DNA of 64,000 bases from Flexivirga oryzae. GTDB taxonomy: Bacteria; Actinomycetota; Actinomycetes; Actinomycetales; Dermatophilaceae. Location of the stretch: the NCBI RefSeq assembly GCF_014190805.1, contig NZ_JACHVQ010000001.1:744001-808000 (forward strand). The letters are read 5' to 3'. Positions 1 to 6,966 of this stretch are shown here, piece after piece (position 1 is the stretch's first letter; each line of letters begins with the position of its first letter). The position numbers and the translations under genes were made by a program. Below the pieces are notes generated by a model, which did not search any database, was not told the DNA's origin, and saw nothing but the letters and a program-made list of their open reading frames with translations.

Positions 1-388
1 TCGCACCACGGGGTGGTTCCCACGTTCACCATGTCTCGATCAGCCAGTCCGGCACCCAGCTCTACCCCGGCAGCATCGCTGCGGCTACGCCGTAGCCCTT
101 CACCGCAGCCTTCCCACCGTCAGAGCTACACGGCTTCGAAGTCACCCACCGGTCACCACACGGTGCCCGATGAGCGTGCGCTGCGCACCGGCCCAGATCT
201 ACCAGGTTCGAGCCGGCTTCGCGATTACGGGGCGTCAACCACTGGTTCGCTCTCGCTGTACCCTCTGACCTCGCCTCACAGGCCCGCACCGTCTGGCAGT
301 ACCGGCACGCCCTGCGCTTGTCGGGGCCGCTTGCCACCCGGCGCGAGTCACCACCCGCACCAGGCTGCCCCCAGGCTTCACCAAGCTG
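1..388. other. Left-edge stretch without a recognised gene
   Basis: I find no coding sequence here that I can defend. The longest open frames on either strand are rich in Arg, Pro and Ser, as expected from antisense or out-of-frame reading of GC-rich DNA. One plus-strand frame around 200-330 has some protein-like aromatic and hydrophobic residues, but I cannot place it in a family. It lies directly beyond the truncated end of an IS3 fragment, so it may be transposon or chromosomal debris. Confidence 0.4.
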
Positions 389-742
389 CTACGACAACCC
401 GGCGGAGACGGTCTCCCACCGCCTCTCGATAACACGGCGCCTCGTGGCGCACAACTCCGCCGCGAAGAAAGCCGCGGCCGACTTCAGGATCTCGTTACTC
501 CGACGTAGTTCCCGGTTCTCCTTCTCCAGCAACCGGATCCGCGCCTCGGAGTCCTCCGGCTCGACCGGTAGATCCGCCGCTTCGGCCTTACGGACCCACA
601 TCCGCAACGCCTCCTTGTGCACCCCCAGTTGCTCGGCGACCCGAGCGATCGCGCCAGTACGCGTATCGGGGTCACGACGGGCCTCCACGGCCAACCGGGT
701 CGCACGCTCACGCAACTCCAGCGGATACTTCACATTCGCCAT
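389..742 (-). pseudogene. Truncated IS3-family transposase OrfA
   Basis: The first 97 residues from the ATG at 742 look like an IS3-family OrfA. A helix-turn-helix (residues about 25-55, GVHKEALRMWVRKAE) is followed by the leucine-zipper-like stretch LLEKENRELRRSNEILKSA and the family's AAAFFAAEL segment. After about position 452 the similarity stops, and the frame runs through 20 unrelated residues to a stop at 389. The expected OrfB (DDE catalytic domain) is absent downstream, so no active transposase can be made. In the intact element OrfA binds the terminal repeats and is frameshifted into OrfB. This copy is a remnant, lying head-to-head with an IS110 fragment. Confidence 0.8.
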
Positions 743-810
743 GATCGATGGGATTCCTTCCAGGAAATCTGGCTTCCCCTCAATCAAACCAAGGACGATT
801 CACACATCAT

Positions 811-1701
811 CTGGTGCGATCCAGCTTCGTGCCGCCGGCACCGATCCGGGCGTTGCGGGACTTGACTCGGTCCCGGGAGGCCATCGTGCACGAGCGAACC
901 CGCACGATCAGCCGCTTGGAGAAGCAGTTGGAAGATGCCGGGATCAAACTCTCGGTGGTGGCCAGCAACCTGGCTGGGGTGTCGTGTCACGACATACTGA
1001 CCGCGATGGTCGCCGGGCAACACGATCCGATCGCCCTGGCAGACCTGGCCCGGGCCAGCATGCGTAACAAACGCCCCGATCTGCAGCGGGCACTGACAGG
1101 GCGGTTCACCGAGCACCACGCGTTCTTGGTGAGGATGTCTTTAGACCGCATCGCTCAAGACGATGCCGCGATCACGCAGTTGACCGAACGGATCGAGCAG
1201 TACATCGAGCCCTTTCGCGGGCTCCGGGACCTGATGTGCACGATCCCGGGAATCAGTACCACTGTCGCGGAGGTGGTCATCGCCGAGACCGGCGGCGATA
1301 TGCGTGTCTTCCCGACCGCGGCGCACTTGGCGGCGTGGGCCGGGGTCGCGCCGGGCCAGAACGAGTCCGCCGGCCGCAAGAAATCGACGACGACTCGTCC
1401 CGGTGACTCTCACCTCAAAGCCGCGCTTGGCATCGCCGCGTTATCGGTCTCTCGCAGCAACACCACCCGCCTGGCTGCCCGGTATCACCGCATCGCCGCC
1501 CGACGGGGAAAGCTCAAGGCCGTCGTCGCGATCGAACGCACACTACTGAGCATCATCTGGGCGATGGCCCAGTCGGGCCAGCCCTACCAAGAACCCGGCC
1601 CGGACTACTACACCCGGCTACGCCCCGACCGCACCAAGGCACGAGCCCTGAAAATGCTCCACGACCTCGGCTACAACGTCACCCTCCAGCCCGCAGCCTG
1701 A
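811..1701 (+). pseudogene. 5'-truncated IS110-family transposase
   Basis: From about position 811 the frame matches the middle and C-terminal parts of IS110-type transposases: an Arg-rich helical region (SFVPPAPIRALRDLTRSR onward), then the C-terminal transposase_20 domain with LMCTIPGISTTVAEVVIAE and FPTAAHLAAWAGVAPGQNES. The N-terminal RuvC-like DEDD domain, about 100 residues in intact members, is missing. The frame stays open upstream to an ATG at 748, but that part is the IS3 flank, so any protein from there would be chimeric. Without the DEDD residues it should be inactive. The junction suggests one element inserted in or deleted into the other. Confidence 0.85.
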
Positions 1702-1785
1702 CGCCGGCACCACACAACGCAACTCACCTATCTTCGTTACAGGTCCGCGCCACCCCGCGCTGGCTGAGTAGGTGACCCCGTCACG

Positions 1786-1847
1786 CCGCGGTGGCCGAGT
1801 AGCCGTGGGGGAGCGCAGCGGAGGAACGGCGTATCGAGGTCCCGCGC
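1786..1847 (-). repeat. Inverted copy of the HNH-flanking repeat
   Basis: This 62-bp segment begins ccgcggtggccgagta and ends tcgaggtcccgcgc. These are the reverse complements of the two conserved ends of the repeats at 3671-4032 on the other side of the DUF222-HNH gene. The middle is not conserved. It therefore lies in opposite orientation to the downstream array. Confidence 0.75.
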
Positions 1848-1869
1848 GTACGCAACCGACCCCACGAGC

Positions 1870-1895
1870 CGATACGTTTCGGGGCAAACGTATCG
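1870..1895. promoter_or_regulatory. Perfect 10-bp palindrome upstream of the HNH gene
   Basis: Arms cgatacgttt (1870-1879) and aaacgtatcg (1886-1895) are exact inverted repeats around a 6-nt centre. The site is 45 bp upstream of a -10-like hexamer (tagaat, 1940-1945). It could be a protein-binding operator or a hairpin belonging to the repeat element. There is no T-run, so an intrinsic terminator is unlikely. Confidence 0.5.
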
Positions 1896-1988
1896 AAGAA
1901 ATGTTCGCATAACCTCTGTACTTCCTGAACGTCACCCGATAGAATCATGACAACGAAACAACCCAGGGGACAGGGGGACTCGACCACC

Positions 1989-3662
1989 ATGGCCATCGAT
2001 TCACCCCTGCGCATCCCCGGTCAACCGGCACCGGTGGAAGCGGATACGACTTGCTGGGACGGGCCCGATCCCGCCCGGCGGCCGGAGCCGGGCCTGGGGC
2101 CACGGCTGGCCGAGCAGGTGAGGGCCGTGGCCGACGCGCTGGACCAGTTACCTCGCGTGTTCGACCAGCTCGGTCAAGGCCAACTCACCGACCTGGTCAG
2201 TGTGTTGCTGGGTGTGCAGGAGCGGGCCGGGCAGGTGGCCACGCTGGCGACGGCGAACGCGTGCGAACGGGGTGTGGTGGATGCCTCGGACGCGGCCACC
2301 ACCACCGGGTGGGTGCGCGCCCGGGCGCAGGCCGCCGGCACCAGTATCGAACCCTCGGCCGCGTCTACGGTGTCGGTGGTGGCCGAGGCGTGCCGGGACC
2401 GGCGCAACCACGTGATCGCCGCCGCGGTCCGCGACGGGTCCTGCACGCTGGCCACCGCCCGGACCGCGTTGCGGCAGACCGCGAAAGTCGCCGAGGTGTT
2501 GCCGGCCGCGGCCCGCGAAGACATCCAATCCTGGTTCCTGCAACTGGACCCGGCGCTGGGGTCCCGGGGCGTGACGGAACTGACCCGGCGGATCATCGCC
2601 AACTATGCCGCGGACAAACTGTCGGCCGAGGACGCGCACCTGGAGAAGGTGGAGTCGTTGACGTGGCGGACCCTGCCGACCGGGATGATCCGGTTGATCG
2701 CGGACCTGTGCCCCGCCAACGCGGCGATCCTGAAACAGGCCATCAACGCGTTGTCCGCACCTCACCCCGCCCACACCAAGGACACCAGCACCACCGAGAC
2801 CACGGGCGAGACCACCACCAGCCAGGAGAGCAACCCCACCGGCGCCACCGGCGCCACCGGTGCCGCGGGCGACCGTGAGCCCGGGCCCACCCACGACGCG
2901 GACACCACCACCGGTGACCTCCAGGACACCACCGGTGACGCTGGTGACTCGACCGGTCACGCCGGTGCCGCGTTCGGCCTGCACCCCGATGTCCAGCACG
3001 ACGACTGCGACGGTGACGTCGATGGCGCGGCCACCACCGCCACCAGCACGGGCGGCACCAGCAATGGCGCCACCAGCACAGGTGCCGTGCCCGAGCGGGT
3101 GCGGGATGAACGAACCCCGGGGAAACGCCGGGTGGACGCGCTGATGGACCTGGTCGCCGCCGGCGCCAAGACCGTGTGCGGGGACGGGATGGGCATCGGT
3201 GCCGGCGCCACCGTCCTGGTCACGATGGACCTACACCGGCTCCTCACAGACTTGGACGGTGCGATCACCATCGGCGGGGAGATCCTCGACGCCGGGACCG
3301 CCCGCCGGTTGGCGTGTGATGCCGACCTGATCCCGATGGTGCTCGGCACCAAGAGTCAACCCCTGGACGTGGGGCGACGAGAACGATTGGCCACCACAGG
3401 GATACGGGCCGCCGTCGTCCACCGAGACATGGGATGCACCTTCCCCACCTGCGACCGACCACCAGGATTCTGCGAGATCCACCACATCCTGCCCTGGTGG
3501 GCCGGCGGCGACACCGCGTTGGACAACTCTGCCATGCTCTGCCGGCGACATCACCAGATCGTCCACCGCCACGGCTACACCGCCACCATCACCAGCGACG
3601 GGGTGCACTGGGACCTGACCGAAGGCGCCATGCCCGGCTGGGCCGCCGACAAGGTCGCCTGA
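1989..3662 (+). CDS. DUF222 / HNH endonuclease family protein (REP13E12-like)
   Basis: A 557-residue protein of the DUF222-HNH family, which is abundant in actinobacteria and related to M. tuberculosis REP13E12 repeats. The DUF222 part spans about residues 25-260. The C-terminal HNH nuclease starts near residue 480 with CTFPTC, followed by a Cys, the pair HH in CEIHHILPWW, and MLCRRHHQIVH, giving a metal-binding nuclease fold. Between the two lies a roughly 110-residue low-complexity insert rich in Thr, Gly, Asp and Ala (about 260-370), which is unusual. I chose ATG 1989, which has a GGGGG-type ribosome site at 1972-1978, over the in-frame ATG at 1947, because a -10-like TAGAAT ends one base before the latter. 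DNA target and role are unknown; inverted repeats on both sides suggest past mobility. Confidence 0.8.
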   Translation: MAIDSPLRIPGQPAPVEADTTCWDGPDPARRPEPGLGPRLAEQVRAVADALDQLPRVFDQLGQGQLTDLVSVLLGVQERAGQVATLATANACERGVVDASDAATTTGWVRARAQAAGTSIEPSAASTVSVVAEACRDRRNHVIAAAVRDGSCTLATARTALRQTAKVAEVLPAAAREDIQSWFLQLDPALGSRGVTELTRRIIANYAADKLSAEDAHLEKVESLTWRTLPTGMIRLIADLCPANAAILKQAINALSAPHPAHTKDTSTTETTGETTTSQESNPTGATGATGAAGDREPGPTHDADTTTGDLQDTTGDAGDSTGHAGAAFGLHPDVQHDDCDGDVDGAATTATSTGGTSNGATSTGAVPERVRDERTPGKRRVDALMDLVAAGAKTVCGDGMGIGAGATVLVTMDLHRLLTDLDGAITIGGEILDAGTARRLACDADLIPMVLGTKSQPLDVGRRERLATTGIRAAVVHRDMGCTFPTCDRPPGFCEIHHILPWWAGGDTALDNSAMLCRRHHQIVHRHGYTATITSDGVHWDLTEGAMPGWAADKVA

Positions 3663-3670
3663 CCACCAGG

Positions 3671-4032
3671 TGCGCGGGACCTCGATCACGGTCTCGCCTA
3701 ACGGCTCGACCTACTCGGCCACCGCGGAAATCAACGCCGCTGAAAATGGGCGGTGCTGAAATGGGTTGCGCGGGGCGATGACTCGGCCGCCGCGGGTGTG
3801 TGCGGGACCTCGATCACGGTCTCGCCTAACGGCTCGACCTACTCGGCCACCGCGGCGTGTGCGGGACCTCGATGCGGGCTCGTTCCTCGCCCTTACTCGG
3901 CCACCGCGGGAATGGCCGGGCGCTTGAATGGCTGGTGCTGAAAGGGGTTGCGTGGGGTGGTGATTCGGCCGCCGCGGGTGTGTGCGGGACCTCGATGCGG
4001 GCTCGTTCCTCGCCCGTACTCGGCCACCGCGG
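3671..4032 (+). repeat. Four-copy repeat array downstream of the HNH gene
   Basis: Four copies start gtg(t/c)gcgggacctcgat and end ctactcggccaccgcgg or close to it: 3671-3728, 3798-3855, 3857-3909 and 3980-4032. The first two share one centre (cacggtctcgcctaacggctc); the last two share another (gcgggctcgttcctcgccc). The two spacers (3729-3797, 3910-3979) also resemble each other, both carrying gctgaaa...gggttgcg(c/t)gggg and ending in tcggccgccgcgg. This looks like segmental duplication of a repeat-plus-spacer unit. The stretch 3663-4124 contains no other gene. Confidence 0.85.
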
Positions 4033-4124
4033 ACATGACTGTCGATGGTTCGGTGGGCGCGGCGCCTGCCGATAGTGTCAGCGTGCGCACTGGTGGTTAC
4101 GCCGTTCGATCCGAAGGAGGAGCC

Positions 4125-4442
4125 TTGACCGACCGACCTGAGATCGTGTGCATCTGCGGCTCCCTCCGGTTCGCCGAAGAGATGCTTGCCGCGAACCTCG
4201 ACCTCACCCTCGCAGGTGCCATCGTCGTGGCACCGGGCATCTTCACCCGTCCGGAGGACGGCGCGCGGCGGCTCACCGACGAGCAGAAGACCGCGCTGGG
4301 CGCGCTCCATCTGCGAAAGATCGACCTCGCCGACCGGGTGGTGGTGGTCAACCCCGGCGGGTACATCGGCGAGACCACCAGCAGGGAGATCGCGTACGCC
4401 CGCGCAGCCGGCAAACCGGTCTCGTTCACCGATCCGGGCTGA
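4125..4442 (+). CDS. Nucleoside 2-deoxyribosyltransferase-like protein
   Basis: A 105-residue protein starting at TTG 4125, just after a strong ribosome-binding site (aaggagga, 4114-4121). The N-terminal IVCICGSLRFAEEM and the C-terminal DRVVVVNPGGYIGETTSREIAYARAAGKP follow the Rossmann-like fold of nucleoside 2-deoxyribosyltransferases and related sugar/nucleotide hydrolases. In that family an Asp/Val strand is followed by a Gly-Thr-x-x-Glu-Ile segment carrying the catalytic Glu, here E in SREIAYA. The substrate is unknown. The length suits the small stand-alone members. It converges with, and overlaps by 17 bp, the kinase-like gene on the other strand. Confidence 0.65.
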   Translation: MTDRPEIVCICGSLRFAEEMLAANLDLTLAGAIVVAPGIFTRPEDGARRLTDEQKTALGALHLRKIDLADRVVVVNPGGYIGETTSREIAYARAAGKPVSFTDPG

Positions 4443-5244
4443 TCGACCGCCAGGCACCCAGCAAGCCGGCCACTGACCCCGGTCTGTCTGTGGGGTTCGA
4501 ACGAGTTGCCGCACAAGCAATTTCGCGAGTGGGGTGATCCGGGTTCCGGTCGAGCAGCAGCACCTGGATCATCCGACCCAGGTTGAACACGGTCGTCCGC
4601 TCATCGATGACGGCACCTCGCGTGGACTCCTCCGGGGCCATGAACCGCGTCGACCCCGGAAGGATGCCCGTCGAGTTGACGTACGGACCACGGTGGTAGC
4701 ACTCGAAATCCATGACCTTGATCACACCAGCTGTGAAGTCGTACATCAGGCACCCGTCGTAGAAATCACCGGCGATCCAGCCCGCCGCGGCGAGATCTAC
4801 GTGCAGGTCGACGACGGAGTCGAGAGCAGCCACAATCGCACCGGTCGGTAACGACCTGAACCGGTTGAAAGCCTGCGCGGGGTCGTCCCGCAGCCCGGCA
4901 GGGGCGCGGACCAGTTCACCGTCGAACCACGCCGACACGGTGAGCGCTCCTTCGTCGGTCTCGACGATGCGCTCGACCGGGACCAGCGCTGCGTGCCGGG
5001 TTGCGGTCGACACCTCCGCCGACAGCACCAGCGCCTGCGAGCGTTCCGCTCTGGAGGCACCACCCGGGCTGAGTGCGTCGACCCCGGGTGTCTTGACGAA
5101 CCAACGGCGTCCGGAGCCGTCGCGGATGCCGTAGGAGATGTGGCCGGAGTCCTGCGTGCGCGAGTCGAAGACCGCGAACACTTCACCGATCCGATCGACC
5201 GCGTCGGTCAGTGTGCCGCCGGTGACCGTCCGCTCGATCGTCAT
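4426..5244 (-). CDS. Protein kinase-like (eukaryotic-type fold) protein
   Basis: A 272-residue protein; ATG 5244 is preferred because the upstream frame back to 5409 reads as non-protein-like sequence overlapping the next gene. It has a kinase-fold plan: a Gly/Ser-containing N-terminal strand (SGHISYG), a beta-3 Lys in RWFVKTP, a catalytic-loop-like AGDFYDGCLMYD, a metal-binding MDFE in place of the usual DFG, and an activation segment ending GSTRFMAPEE, close to the APE motif. The HRD His/Arg are missing. It may be a divergent Ser/Thr kinase, a small-molecule kinase or a pseudokinase. The upstream neighbour is the GDT1 gene, 26 bp away on the same strand, so they may be cotranscribed and share the Mn riboswitch. 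Confidence 0.6.
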   Translation of the reverse strand: MTIERTVTGGTLTDAVDRIGEVFAVFDSRTQDSGHISYGIRDGSGRRWFVKTPGVDALSPGGASRAERSQALVLSAEVSTATRHAALVPVERIVETDEGALTVSAWFDGELVRAPAGLRDDPAQAFNRFRSLPTGAIVAALDSVVDLHVDLAAAGWIAGDFYDGCLMYDFTAGVIKVMDFECYHRGPYVNSTGILPGSTRFMAPEESTRGAVIDERTTVFNLGRMIQVLLLDRNPDHPTREIACAATRSNPTDRPGSVAGLLGAWRSISPDR

Positions 5245-5270
5245 ACCGCCATCCTGGGTGATGTCCCGGC

Positions 5271-5888
5271 TCAACCGCGAATCGCCGAGACCGCGCTCAG
5301 GACGCCCAACACCACCATCACCGCGGCAGCGACCCGGGTGATCCAGGCCATCGGCAACACCCGCAACAGGGTCCTGCCGCCGAGGATGGCCAGCAGCGCG
5401 ACCGCCCACAGACCGAGGGTCGCTCCGATGCCGACCGACAGCGGGTCGTGATATTTCGCAGCGAGATTCGCGGTCAGGATCTGCGTCAGGTCACCCCATT
5501 CGGCGATGAAGATCACGCCATACCCGAGCGATGCGACCTTGAAGAAGCCCGCGCCGTCGAACCGGCCCGACACCGCATCCGCGCTCTCCGCCTCACCTTC
5601 CGCCTCGACCTCTTCGGGGTGCGCGCCCTCCCGCCAGATCAGCCAGGCGCCCAGGACGAACAGCGCCGCGACCAGTGCCTCGAGGACCCGACCCGGCAGC
5701 AGGTGCAACAGTTGGCCGGCGAAAACGGCGATCGCGACATGGGTGAGGAAGGCCGCCGCGATGCCGCTGAACACCCACGGCCACGGGAACCGGGTGCCGA
5801 GCACCAGGCCGGCGACGGCGCTCTTGTCCGGGAGCTCCGCCACGAAGGCGAGTGCGAACACCGTCGCGATAACTCCGAGGTCGAACAC
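5271..5888 (-). CDS. TMEM165/GDT1 (UPF0016) family Mn2+/Ca2+ transporter
   Basis: A 205-residue integral membrane protein starting at GTG 5888. It has six predicted membrane segments in two homologous halves. Each half carries the family's acidic signature: E18-LPDKS near the N-terminus and E130-WGDLT in the second half (consensus E-x-G-D-K/R-S/T, so the first copy is slightly degenerate). A Glu/Asp-rich cytoplasmic linker (HPEEVEAEGEAESADAV) joins the halves. Bacterial relatives such as MneA export manganese. A yybP-ykoY riboswitch directly upstream supports Mn2+ as substrate. Confidence 0.85.
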   Translation of the reverse strand: MFDLGVIATVFALAFVAELPDKSAVAGLVLGTRFPWPWVFSGIAAAFLTHVAIAVFAGQLLHLLPGRVLEALVAALFVLGAWLIWREGAHPEEVEAEGEAESADAVSGRFDGAGFFKVASLGYGVIFIAEWGDLTQILTANLAAKYHDPLSVGIGATLGLWAVALLAILGGRTLLRVLPMAWITRVAAAVMVVLGVLSAVSAIRG

Positions 5889-5925
5889 GAAAATCCTTGG
5901 CTTCGGGCCGATCCGCCGTGCCGGC

Positions 5926-5989
5926 AAAAAAAGAGGACGAGCACGTCGAACCGGCAGCGGGTTGCTGTCATGGTCCGAACGTCTCGTCC
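5926..5989 (-). terminator. Riboswitch-controlled intrinsic terminator
   Basis: On the minus strand ggacgagacgt (5989-5979) can pair with acgtgctcgtcc (5946-5935) with one bulged G, an 11-bp stem followed by tcttttttt ending at 5926. Its 5' arm overlaps the last conserved aptamer element and the 3' strand of helix P1. Aptamer and terminator are therefore mutually exclusive, predicting read-through when Mn2+ holds the aptamer. Confidence 0.75.
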
Positions 5990-6073
5990 GGTCACCGGCT
6001 CGGTGACCCCGGACACCGGGCGGCGCGCCGCCAGTATGTCGACATCCGGTCGAGGGACTACTCCCGTTCAGGG
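5974..6073 (-). ncRNA. yybP-ykoY manganese riboswitch
   Basis: Read on the minus strand, the leader has the conserved yybP-ykoY landmarks in order: a P1 strand ctgaacg, the loop gggagtag, the second-arm element gacatact, and the 3' element gacgagacgttcgg, whose cgttcgg closes P1 with ctgaacg. This class senses Mn2+ and commonly sits upstream of Mn exporters, as here for GDT1. The central hairpin is GC-rich (ggcggcgcgccgcc). Assignment is by eye against the known consensus. Confidence 0.85.
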
Positions 6074-6076
6074 AAC

Positions 6077-6082
6077 AGGTTA
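6077..6082 (-). promoter_or_regulatory. -10 element for the riboswitch transcript
   Basis: Minus-strand TAACCT lies just upstream of the aptamer, so transcription would start at about 6070, almost at the first base of helix P1. No clear -35 is visible. Confidence 0.45.
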
Positions 6083-6219
6083 ACGAGGAAGCAACGCAGA
6101 TGCACATCGGCGGAGCGGAAGAGTGGGTGTGACTCCCCTCGGAGGTGGGGCTAGCACTACTGCGCCATCGCGATTCGGTGCCTAGCGTCGGATGCGTGAA
6201 ACGGAATCGGGGGTTGGAC

Positions 6220-6966
6220 GTGGCATCGGTCGCCGACGCGATCCGGTTGGACGCGGTCAGCAAGGTGTACGGCACCGGCGTGGGCGCCGTCAGCGCTCTC
6301 GATGACGTGTCCGTCACGATCCCGGGCGGCAGCTTCACCGCGGTCATGGGACCTTCCGGATCCGGCAAGAGCACGTTCCTGCACTGCGCCGCCGGACTCG
6401 ACCGGCCGACAACGGGATCGGTGCACCTGGGTGCGGCGGCGCCCGATCTCGCCGCACTGTCCGAGACGGAGCTCACCCTCGTCCGGCGCCGACACGTCGG
6501 CTTCGTGTTCCAGGACTTCAACCTCGTCCCGTCGCTGACCGTCCGCCAGAACGTGACGCTCCCACTACGGCTCGCCCACCGGCGCATGCGACGCGCCGAC
6601 GTGACGGAGCTCCTCGCCCGGGTCGGGCTCGGCGGGCGCGCGGATCACCTGCCGTCCCAGCTGTCCGGAGGTCAGCAACAGCGGGCCGCCATCGCCCGGT
6701 CCCTGATCACCCATCCCGACGTCGTGTTCGCCGATGAACCCACCGGTGCGCTCGACACCGCAAGCGCGCGCGAGATCCTTGCGTTGCTGCGCGCGGCCGT
6801 CGACGACTACCGGCAGACCACGGTCATGGTCACGCACGACCCCGTCGCCGCGTCATGGGCGGACCGGGTCGTCTTCCTCGCCGACGGCCGGATCGTGGAC
6901 ATCGTTGCCGCGCAGCCGGCGGACCGCATCGCCGACCGGATGACCCGGCTCGGGTCGTGGGCCTGA
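6220..6966 (+). CDS. ABC transporter ATP-binding protein (LolD/MacB type)
   Basis: A 248-residue ATPase with all motifs: Walker A GPSGSGKST (residues 44-52), Q-loop FQDFN, signature LSGGQQQR (148-155), Walker B VVFADEP (168-174) and H-loop VTHD (204-207). The sequence style is that of LolD/MacB-type ATPases that pair with FtsX-like permeases. The next gene is such a permease and begins inside this stop codon (TGATG). GTG 6220 has a GGGGG ribosome site. An alternative GTG at 6196 follows a TAGCGT hexamer by 7 nt and would give a leaderless mRNA with eight more residues. The substrate is unknown; peptide, lipid or antibiotic export are the family precedents. Confidence 0.85.
   Translation: MASVADAIRLDAVSKVYGTGVGAVSALDDVSVTIPGGSFTAVMGPSGSGKSTFLHCAAGLDRPTTGSVHLGAAAPDLAALSETELTLVRRRHVGFVFQDFNLVPSLTVRQNVTLPLRLAHRRMRRADVTELLARVGLGGRADHLPSQLSGGQQQRAAIARSLITHPDVVFADEPTGALDTASAREILALLRAAVDDYRQTTVMVTHDPVAASWADRVVFLADGRIVDIVAAQPADRIADRMTRLGSWA

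Noticed and set aside
13..432. Long open frame at the left edge
   Set aside because: Composition is Ser/Pro/Arg/Thr-rich with no domain or ribosome site; it looks like chance reading of GC-rich DNA.
2148..2999. Long antisense frame over the HNH gene
   Set aside because: Gly/Arg-rich shadow of a well-supported gene on the other strand. The same applies to long antisense frames at 24734-25792, 33264-36491, 36431-38206, 43950-46217 and elsewhere.
3948..4124. Upstream extension of the deoxyribosyltransferase-like gene
   Set aside because: It reads through the repeat array; the strong ribosome site at 4114-4121 fixes the TTG start at 4125.
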